Source: Streptomyces xanthii (lineage in GTDB: Bacteria > Actinomycetota > Actinomycetes > Streptomycetales > Streptomycetaceae). Taken from it: a stretch of DNA of 64,000 bases. Positions within the stretch are counted from its first letter, which is position 1, and every line of letters starts with the position of its first letter. Below the pieces are notes generated by a model that was not told where the DNA came from, did no database searches, and was given only the letters and a program-made list of their open reading frames with translations. Shown here in pieces: positions 28,207 to 34,603 of the stretch. The position numbers were made by a program, and so were the translations under genes. The stretch covers positions 4,402,001 through 4,466,000 of the forward strand of contig NZ_CP061281.1 of assembly GCF_014621695.1 (NCBI RefSeq), in the 5' to 3' direction.

Positions 28207-29778
28207 TCACGATTGGGGCAGCGCGCCGTCCGCCGCGTCCGCCTGGGCCGGGATCCTGGCCGCGCCCGTCGTGCCGGGGCCGTCGTCGTCCGTGTTGATG
28301 CGTTCGATGATCGCGTCGCGTTCGGGGGTGTCCTCCGGTTTCACGTAGCCGATGACGATGTAGAGGACGAGGGAGACGGCGAGCGGGATCGAGACCTGGT
28401 ACTCGAGGGGGACGCCGCCCTCGACGCTCCAGTTGATGGGGTAGTTGACCAGCCAGAAGGCGAGCAGGCCGAGGCTCCAGCTGGTGAGGGCGGCGGTCGG
28501 GCCGGAGCGGCGGAAGGTGCGGAGCAGGCCGAGCATCATCGGGATCGCGATGGGGCCCATCAGTCCGGCGACCCACTTGATGACGACGGTGATGATGTCC
28601 TTGAACGTGGGGGAGTTGACCTGTGTGGCGACGGCCATGGACAGGCCGAGGAAGACGACGGTCGTGACGCGCGCGGCGATCAGGCCCTTGTGGGAGTTCC
28701 AGGCGCGGGCCTTCGCGGACAGCGCGGGGGCCACGTCGCGGGTGAAGACGGCGGCGATGGCGTTGGCGTCGGAGGAGCACATGGCCATGGTGTGCGAGAA
28801 GAAGCCGACGATGACCAGGCCGAGCAGGCCGTGCGGCAGCAGCTGTTCGGTCATGAGGGCGTAGGAGTCGGAGCCGTCCGGCTTCTGGGACTCGACCAGG
28901 AGCGGTGACATCCACATGGGGAAGAAGAGGATCACCGGCCAGACCAGCCAGAGCACGGCGGACAGGCGCGCGGAGCGGGCGGCTTCCCTGGGCGAGGCCG
29001 TGGCCATGTAGCGCTGGGCCTGGTTCAGCATGCCGCCGTTGTACTCGAAGAGCTTGATGAAGAGGAACGCGAGCAGGAACACGGCGCCGTACTGGCCGAC
29101 CAGCGGCTTGCCGTGCCCGGCGAGCTCCGGCTCGTCCCAGACACCGAAGAAGCCGCCGTGCGGGCCCAGTTTGGCGACCACTGCGATGAACATGGCGACA
29201 CCGGCGAGCAGTTGGATGACGAACTGGCCGAGCTCGGTCAGCGCGTCGGCCCACAGACCGCCGATCGTGCAGTACACGGCGGTGATGACGCCGGTGATGA
29301 GGATGCCCTGGTTGAGGGAGACGCCGGTGAAGACGGAGAGCAGGGTGGCGATGGCCGCCCACTTCGCGCCGACGTCGACGATCTTCAGGAGCATGCCGGA
29401 CCAGGCGAGCGCCTGCTGGGTGGGCAGGTTGTAGCGGTTCTTCAGGTACTCGAGGGGCGAGGCGACGTGCAGGCGCGAGCGCAGCCGGTTGATGCGCGGC
29501 GCGAACAGGCGGGAGCCGATGGCGATGCCGAGCGCGATGGGGAAGGACCAGGTGACGAAGGACGTCACGCCGTACGTGTACGCGATACCGGCGTAGCCGG
29601 TGAACATGACGGCGCTGTAGCCGGACATGTGGTGCGAGATGCCGGACAGCCACCAGGGCATCTTTCCGCCGGCCGTGAAGAAGTCCGAGACGTCGTCCAC
29701 GCGTTTGTGGGACCAGACGCCGATCGCGACCATCACGCCGAAGTAGCCGATGAGCACGGCCCAGTCGAGACTGTTCAT
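28207..29778 (-). CDS. Sodium:solute symporter family protein
   Basis: The 523-residue SSS-family transporter starts at ATG 29778 after GGAGGGGAG. It opens MNSLDWAVLIGYFGVMVAIGVW and has the family blocks FFTAGGKMPWWLSGISHHMSGYSAVMFTGYAGIAYTYG and ALTELGQFVIQLLAG. About 13 membrane helices are visible. It imports an organic solute with Na+. The next upstream same-strand gene is the operator-controlled SDR at 30170, separated by a terminator, so the symporter has its own promoter. Confidence 0.92.
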   Translation of the reverse strand: MNSLDWAVLIGYFGVMVAIGVWSHKRVDDVSDFFTAGGKMPWWLSGISHHMSGYSAVMFTGYAGIAYTYGVTSFVTWSFPIALGIAIGSRLFAPRINRLRSRLHVASPLEYLKNRYNLPTQQALAWSGMLLKIVDVGAKWAAIATLLSVFTGVSLNQGILITGVITAVYCTIGGLWADALTELGQFVIQLLAGVAMFIAVVAKLGPHGGFFGVWDEPELAGHGKPLVGQYGAVFLLAFLFIKLFEYNGGMLNQAQRYMATASPREAARSARLSAVLWLVWPVILFFPMWMSPLLVESQKPDGSDSYALMTEQLLPHGLLGLVIVGFFSHTMAMCSSDANAIAAVFTRDVAPALSAKARAWNSHKGLIAARVTTVVFLGLSMAVATQVNSPTFKDIITVVIKWVAGLMGPIAIPMMLGLLRTFRRSGPTAALTSWSLGLLAFWLVNYPINWSVEGGVPLEYQVSIPLAVSLVLYIVIGYVKPEDTPERDAIIERINTDDDGPGTTGAARIPAQADAADGALPQS

Positions 29779-30169
29779 GTCTCCCCTCCAGGGGTCCGCC
29801 TTGTGAACGTGTCGAACGTGTCGGCTCTTCGTCAGTGCGTCCGTGGTGCGGCCGTTCCAGCGGTGTCCCCCTTGCGGGAGTGGGGACGTGGGGGATTGAA
29901 CCGCCCGGGGGAGGGGGCGGTCAAGGCTTTCGGCGGTCATGGATGTGAACGTCGATCAGCAAAGCGAACGATTTTGCGTTTTCGTGACCTCGCGAGGCGT
30001 TGTCCCGTCCGTGACGCGGGCCACACCATGAGCGGGCACTTCGTCAGTGCGCCGCGCACGGGAACGAGTGGCCGTGCGCGGGAGCGAGTGAGCCGTGTGC
30101 GGGAACGCGAACGACCGCACGGGATGCGGGTCCCGTGCGGTCGCGGAGGATCTGAAGGCGAGGCGGTCG
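29779..30169. other. Non-coding gap with inverted repeat before the symporter
   Basis: No gene is seen in this 391-bp stretch. It carries the symporter promoter region, an inverted repeat with arms TTGAACCGCC (29896-29905) and GGCGGTCAA (29916-29924; one unpaired A) that could be an operator, and at its far end the terminator of the SDR gene. Confidence 0.5.
30112..30143 (-). terminator. Hairpin terminator after the SDR gene
   Basis: CGACCGCACGGGA (30112-30124) is perfectly complementary to TCCCGTGCGGTCG (30131-30143) with a 6-nt loop, 27 bp beyond the SDR stop. Confidence 0.8.
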
Positions 30170-30979
30170 TCAGCGCATGAGTTCGCCCGCGTTCACCAGG
30201 AGCTGCTGGCCGGTGATGGCGCGGGACCGGTCGGACGCGAGGAACGCCGCCGCGTCCGCCACGTCGCCGTCCGTGGCGAGTTCCGGCAGCGCCATCCGCT
30301 CGGTGAGCCGGCCGAGCACCTCCTCCTCCGGCACGCCCTCGGTCTGCGCCGTGAACTGGACGAAGGCCTGCACCGGCGGTCCCCACATCCACCCCGGCAG
30401 CACCGTGTTCACCCGGATCCGGTGCGGGCCCAGCTCCCGGGCCAGCGAGTACATCGCGCTCGTCAGCGCACCCTTGGACGCCGCGTAGGCGGCCTGCCGC
30501 ACCTGGGTCGGGGCGGCCACCGAGGACTGCGTGCCGATGATGACGACCGCGCCGCCGTTCTCCTTCAGCGCGGGCAGGCAGGCCCGGGTCATGCGCAGGG
30601 TGCCGATCAGGTTCACGTCGACGACCTGGCGCCAGGTGTCGAAGTCGGCGTCCTCCAGGCCGCCGAAGTGACTGTCCCAGGCGGCGACATGAACCACCGC
30701 GTCCACCCCGCCGAACCGCTCGCGCGCCAGCGCCACCAGCGCCTCGCACTGCGCCTCGTCGCCGATGTCCGTCGACCGGTACGCGGTCCTGGCGCCCTCG
30801 GGGTCGAGCTCGGCCGCCGCCTTGGCGAGATTCGCCTCCGTGCGGGCGCCGAGCACCGCGTTGCCGCCGTCGCGCAGCACCGCCGCCGCGACCTGGTGGC
30901 CGAGTCCGGCCCCGACCCCGGACACGATCACGGTCTTTCCCGCGAGCATTCCGCCCGGTCCGCTGGATCCCGTCGTCAT
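30170..30979 (-). CDS. SDR family oxidoreductase
   Basis: The 269-residue short-chain dehydrogenase has cofactor motif SGVGAGLGHQ, a basic GARTEANL stretch suggesting NADP(H) choice, VVHVAAW in place of the usual NNAG, catalytic Tyr/Lys in QAAYAASKGAL, and LPGWMWGPPVQ. The ATG at 30979 follows GGGAGG; a second Met at residue 11 is possible. It is divergent from the EthD-like gene, and the CTGACG palindrome lies between them. That links it to the 3.6-15.8 kb block. Confidence 0.9.
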   Translation of the reverse strand: MTTGSSGPGGMLAGKTVIVSGVGAGLGHQVAAAVLRDGGNAVLGARTEANLAKAAAELDPEGARTAYRSTDIGDEAQCEALVALARERFGGVDAVVHVAAWDSHFGGLEDADFDTWRQVVDVNLIGTLRMTRACLPALKENGGAVVIIGTQSSVAAPTQVRQAAYAASKGALTSAMYSLARELGPHRIRVNTVLPGWMWGPPVQAFVQFTAQTEGVPEEEVLGRLTERMALPELATDGDVADAAAFLASDRSRAITGQQLLVNAGELMR

Positions 30980-31007
30980 CGGTTGCCTCCCGACTCTGGC
31001 GCTATAT

Positions 31008-31022
31008 CTGACGGGGCGTCAG
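31008..31022. promoter_or_regulatory. CTGACG-N3-CGTCAG operator at a second locus
   Basis: CTGACGGGGCGTCAG is a perfect copy of the palindrome seen at 3.6, 7.4 and 9.3 kb, placed in the 93-bp divergent gap between the SDR (start 30979) and EthD-like (start 31073) genes. One bound dimer could control both. Confidence 0.75.
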
Positions 31023-31072
31023 AGTAGGGGCGTCGGACGCAGGACGGAACCCTCACGGCAAAGGGGAACGGC

Positions 31073-31921
31073 ATGAGCGAGGGCGTGGACACCCGCAGCG
31101 AGACCTATGCGGAACTGGCGGCCGTCGGCCCGTACGGGGTGCGCCCGGGGCACGCCCTGATCACCATGGTCGAGCCGCACCCGGGGCACGAGTACGCGTA
31201 CAACCGCTGGTACGAGGACGACCACTACTACGCCGGCGCGATGGCCATGCCCTGGATGTACTCCGGCCGCCGCTGGGTCGCCACCCGCGACCTCCAGCAG
31301 CTGCGCTACCCGGAGAAGTCGGCCGTCGCCGAGCCGGTCACCGCGGGCTGCTACATCTCCACGTACTGGATCACCGAGGGCCGCTACGACGACCACATGA
31401 AATGGACCGTCGGCATCAACAAGCGGCTCAACCGCGACGGCCGCGTCTACCAGGACCGCACCCACGTCTTCACCGCGTTCCAGGACCACGAGGCGACCGT
31501 CTACCGCGACGGCGCCGCGGGCCCCCGCGACTTCCACGCCCTCGACCACCCCTACGCGGGCCTCGTCGTGGAGGTCATCGACGTCGAGAGCCCCGAGCGG
31601 CGCGCCGAACTCGTCGAGTGGCTCCGCTCCCGGCACCTGCCGCGGGCCGTCGCCGGATCACCGGCCGCGATGGTCACGCTCTTCCGGCCAACCCCGCTGC
31701 CGGGCGACCGCATGTCCTACGTGAAGCAGGTCGAGGGCGTCGACACCCGGCTGACCCTGCTCTGGTTCCTGGAGAAGGACCCGCGTGAGTGCTGGGAGGA
31801 GCACTTCGCGGGGCTCGGCGAGGAGGTGGCGCAGGCGGGGCTCGGGGCGCGGGTCGAGCTCATGGCGCCGTTCGTACCGACGGTGCCGGGGACGGACCGG
31901 TACGTGGACCAGCTGCGCTGA
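31073..31921 (+). CDS. EthD-like dimeric alpha-beta barrel protein
   Basis: The 282-residue protein appears to hold two ferredoxin-like (EthD/DABB) units. The first is around ALITMVEPHPGHEYAYNRWYEDDHYYAGAMAMPWMYSGRRWVAT. The second is around AGLVVEVIDVESPERRAELVEWLRSRHLPRAV, ending in a segment VTLFRPTPL. EthD-type proteins act as helpers or small enzymes in oxidative degradation clusters. It has no signal peptide. The ATG at 31073 follows AAGGGGAA. The shared operator links it to the SDR and, more distantly, to the LLM/SDR/amidohydrolase block. Confidence 0.75.
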   Translation: MSEGVDTRSETYAELAAVGPYGVRPGHALITMVEPHPGHEYAYNRWYEDDHYYAGAMAMPWMYSGRRWVATRDLQQLRYPEKSAVAEPVTAGCYISTYWITEGRYDDHMKWTVGINKRLNRDGRVYQDRTHVFTAFQDHEATVYRDGAAGPRDFHALDHPYAGLVVEVIDVESPERRAELVEWLRSRHLPRAVAGSPAAMVTLFRPTPLPGDRMSYVKQVEGVDTRLTLLWFLEKDPRECWEEHFAGLGEEVAQAGLGARVELMAPFVPTVPGTDRYVDQLR

Positions 31922-32059
31922 CGCCGCGGGGCGCGTGGGCACGGGGGTACGGGGTGCGGGGTCCGGGGAACGGCAAAGCCCCCTCGGCCAGGACGGCGGG
32001 CCAGTCGAGAGGGCTTCAACGGTGGTGCGTATTGCGGGTCGTGCCGTTGCATCTCCGGG

Positions 32060-32260
32060 TCAGAACGACCCCGTGCTCACCTGGTGCACGAACGCGTTCC
32101 AGGTCTCGGGCGCGAAACCGATCATCGGGCCTTCGGTGACCTTCGAGTCCCGGACCGCGATCGCGTGCACCACGGGCGACTTGACCTCGACACACGCGCC
32201 GTTCCCCGTGGAATACGAGGACTTGATCCAGGATTCCGCGGCGCCCTGCTGGATTGCCAT
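32060..32260 (-). CDS. DUF397 protein (Scr2-like partner of XRE regulator)
   Basis: The 66-residue protein is a typical DUF397 member: AESWIKSSYSTGNGACVEVKSP, AIAVRDSKVTEGPMIGFAPETWNAFVHQV. These small proteins act with the upstream XRE-DUF5753 regulator in a toxin-antitoxin-like or regulatory pair. The surrounding order (DUF397, XRE, GPP34, D,D-carboxypeptidase) resembles the S. coelicolor SCO4442-SCO4439 region, where the Scr1/Scr2 pair was reported to stimulate antibiotic production (from memory). The ribosome site CGGAGC precedes ATG 32260. Confidence 0.92.
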   Translation of the reverse strand: MAIQQGAAESWIKSSYSTGNGACVEVKSPVVHAIAVRDSKVTEGPMIGFAPETWNAFVHQVSTGSF

Positions 32261-32496
32261 GTTTTGCTCCGGTTCAGACGGTTCAGACAGTGGTCGAATT
32301 GCATCCCCGCCTGGAGGTCCAGAGCGGTTCTCGCCAAGGATGTTGTCCTGATGGCGTGATCGACGCTACTCGCCAACTGACCCGCATGAAGTGGCCGTTC
32401 ACCCGACCGGATGGCATATTCCATGAGGGCCTTCCATTTCTCCGAGGCGAAGGTGTACCGTGCGGCGCCTTTGCCCCGGAGTCTTGGAAGAACCGG
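32261..32496 (-). pseudogene. Possible remnant of a second DUF397-like gene
   Basis: Between the XRE stop and the DUF397 start, the frame continuing past the XRE stop (TAG at 32497-32499) reads GAARYTFASEKWKALMEYA (about 32415-32470), which resembles the end of a DUF397 domain (FxxxxWxxFxxxA). No ribosome site and no N-terminal half are present. It could be a decayed duplicate, or chance coding potential in a leader. An ATG at 32424 (MEYAIRSGERP) opens a frame of 100 codons that overlaps the real DUF397 gene out of frame. Confidence 0.35.
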
Positions 32497-33354
32497 CTAT
32501 CGCGCGTACTCCTTCGCGATGTCGGAGATGAACTGTCGCGATTGATCCACATTCAGCGCCTGCGCCCGGAGATGCTCGTACATGACGCTGTATTTCTGCA
32601 CGTCATTGGCCTTCTCCAGATAAAGATCACTGGTGACGCCCTCGATGTAGACGACGCTGGAATCCGCCGCGTCGGGGAACTCCAGAATCGCGTACTGGCC
32701 GTTCAGACCCGGGTGCGCCCCCATGTCGAAGGGAATCACCTGAACGGTGACGTGCGGCAGCTGCGACTGCTCGACCAGGTGCTCCAACTGCTCGCGCATG
32801 ACGTTCTTGCCGCCCACGGTGCGGCGCAGCGCGGCCTCGTCGAGGACCGTCCACAGGCGCAGCGGGTTCTCCGGGGCCTGGATGCGCTCCTGGCGGCGCA
32901 TGCGCACCTGGACGCGCTTCTCGATGTCCTGGGAAACCGTTTCTGGAAGCGCGCCGTTGATGAGCGCCTCCGCGTAACCACGGGTCTGGAGCAGGCCCGG
33001 CACGACCTGCGGGTCGTAGATGCGCAGGCTCGCCGCGTCCGTCTCCAGGCCGATGTAGACCGAGTACGGGATGTCGCCGAAGGAGTGCCACCAGCCCTGC
33101 TGGCGCGAGTCCTTGGCCATCTGCATCAGCGAGTCCACGATCCGGTGGTCCTCGACCTCGTAGACCCCGCACAGGTCGCGGACGTCGCGCTGGCTGATGC
33201 TGCGCCGCCCGTTCTCCAGGCGGCTGATCTTCGACTGCGACACCAGCAGGCGCTCGGCGACCTCTTCGGCAGTCATGCCCTTGAGCTCGCGGAGCCGGCG
33301 CAGCTCCTGGCCCAGTCGGCGTCGCCTTACGGTGGGATTGACGTTGGACGCCAC
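32497..33354 (-). CDS. XRE-family regulator with DUF5753 domain (Scr1-like)
   Basis: With the GTG start at 33354 (GGAGG 10 nt upstream) the protein has 285 residues; an ATG at 33396 would add 14. Residues about 5-65 are a Cro/C1 helix-turn-helix (RRLRELKGMTAEEVAERLLVSQSKISRLENGRRSISQRDV). The remainder is DUF5753, with YDPQVVPGLLQTRGYAEALI, RMRRQERI, LDEAALRRTVGG and TVQVIPFDMGAHPGLNGQYAILEFPD. It probably binds DNA and the DUF397 partner downstream. An 18-bp palindrome lies in its promoter. Confidence 0.95.
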   Translation of the reverse strand: MASNVNPTVRRRRLGQELRRLRELKGMTAEEVAERLLVSQSKISRLENGRRSISQRDVRDLCGVYEVEDHRIVDSLMQMAKDSRQQGWWHSFGDIPYSVYIGLETDAASLRIYDPQVVPGLLQTRGYAEALINGALPETVSQDIEKRVQVRMRRQERIQAPENPLRLWTVLDEAALRRTVGGKNVMREQLEHLVEQSQLPHVTVQVIPFDMGAHPGLNGQYAILEFPDAADSSVVYIEGVTSDLYLEKANDVQKYSVMYEHLRAQALNVDQSRQFISDIAKEYAR

Positions 33355-33405
33355 GGGACGTGCACCTCCGGCTGCGTGCATTTCGTTGTTCCGCATACTT
33401 TGCGT

Positions 33406-33423
33406 ATCTGCTGCTCAGCAGAT
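33406..33423. promoter_or_regulatory. Palindrome ATCTGCTG-CT-CAGCAGAT, candidate XRE operator
   Basis: An exact inverted repeat with 8-bp arms and a 2-bp centre lies 52-69 bp upstream of the preferred XRE start. Next to it, ATAC-N5-GTAT (33395-33407) gives a second dyad. The rest of the 307-bp stretch 33355-33661 holds no gene that I can support; 33600-33660 is a G/T-rich run of short GTGCGTCGG-like repeats. Confidence 0.5.
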
Positions 33424-33661
33424 TGCCACTTCGGTCCGTCCCGGCGCTGGGGAATGACGGATATGCGGTGGACACGCGTGCGGGACGCGGTGCGAACGCG
33501 AACGCGCGGGGTGAGGGGCCGGGTCGTCGTCCGGACGGCCGGTCCCTCACCCCGCGCGGTACAGCGGCTCCCGAACCGGTCCTGGGGACTGAGGTGCGGC
33601 GCTGGTGCGGGTTCGTGCGTCGGTGCGTCGGTGCGGCGGTGCCTGTGGTGCGGGCCGCCGT

Positions 33662-34399
33662 CTAGTGGGCCACGGCGCGCGCCATGGATCCGTGGCGCGG
33701 CTGCATCGGAACACCCCTGGCCGGCTCCGGTGCGCCCCGGCCCGCCGCGGTGGCGGGCGAACGGCGTGGCTGCGCGGCCACCCCGTTCTGGACGTCCATC
33801 ACGGCGTGCGCCACGAGACCGCCCATGGGGTCGTGCCTGATCAGGTCCCGCAGCCGGGAGCGGGACGATCGTCCCTCGTTGCCCGGGTACAGGTGCTTGC
33901 CGAGACCGACCGCGTGGGCCAGTGCGGCGAGCGCCGCGGTCCGTGGGTCCGGCGGTACGCCGGTACGGATCGCCGAGTCCAGCCGGGTCCTGATCTCCCG
34001 GCTGATGGCCGTGTCCGTCGCCTGGTAGCGAGTCGTCGGCAGCACTCCGCACATCTGGCCCGCCACGGCATGCACCATGCCGCACCGCTCCAGATGCGAG
34101 AGATACGTCTGGCGCAGCCCGAGGCGGGGCCCGCCGATCCAGTGGACGGCCCGTACGGGAGCGCCGCGCCTTCGCAGCAGCTCCAACGCGCAGTCCAGTG
34201 TCGGATCTCCAGTCGGCCGTGGCACCACCACGGCGATACGATCCCCGTCTGGGGCTATCCGTCCGGCCAGCGCCAGCTCTACTAGCTGTGCACCGGCCAG
34301 ACCGAGGTCGAGCGACTGCGGCTGCGCTGTGGTACCCGTGGCCGGGTCCAGAGCGAGCAGCAGAAGCTCCTCCGGAATTGTTCTGCGGCTCCTGCCCAT
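33662..34399 (-). CDS. GPP34 (GOLPH3/VPS74-like) family protein
   Basis: The 245-residue protein matches the actinobacterial GPP34 family: TIPEELLLLALDPATG, GLAGAQLVELALAGRI, a middle helical region GPRLGLRQTYLSHLERCGMVHAV, and LAHAVGLGKHLYPGNEGR. In eukaryotes the fold binds phosphatidylinositol-4-phosphate at the Golgi; the bacterial role is unknown. The C-terminal 45 residues are low-complexity Ala/Arg/Pro. The ATG at 34399 follows GGGGAGG. The gene is divergent from the D,D-carboxypeptidase. Confidence 0.9.
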   Translation of the reverse strand: MGRSRRTIPEELLLLALDPATGTTAQPQSLDLGLAGAQLVELALAGRIAPDGDRIAVVVPRPTGDPTLDCALELLRRRGAPVRAVHWIGGPRLGLRQTYLSHLERCGMVHAVAGQMCGVLPTTRYQATDTAISREIRTRLDSAIRTGVPPDPRTAALAALAHAVGLGKHLYPGNEGRSSRSRLRDLIRHDPMGGLVAHAVMDVQNGVAAQPRRSPATAAGRGAPEPARGVPMQPRHGSMARAVAH

Positions 34400-34477
34400 C
34401 CATGCCTCCCCGCGTGGATGAATGACAGGGTGACCCCTCTCACATTGGTCTGTCGAGAGTGCGTGGGGGGTTTGGAC

Positions 34478-34507
34478 GGGAACCGGTAGGTATGTCGTTC
34501 TCGTCTA
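34478..34507 (+). promoter_or_regulatory. SigE-like ECF promoter of the D,D-carboxypeptidase gene
   Basis: GGGAACC (34478-34484) and CGTCTA (34502-34507) are separated by 17 bp. This matches the AACC-N16/17-CGTC pattern of the Streptomyces cell-envelope sigma factor SigE as I recall it, and the same pattern occurs at 49163. The leader to the GTG at 34604 is about 85-90 nt. Confidence 0.6.
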
Positions 34508-34603
34508 CCCAGGGGGTCAAGCCCCCAGCACAGGACACTGGTACATGGTTCGGACAGGGCTGGACTGTCCGGCGCTAAGTGGTGAGCGGTCGAGGAGGCA
34601 TCG

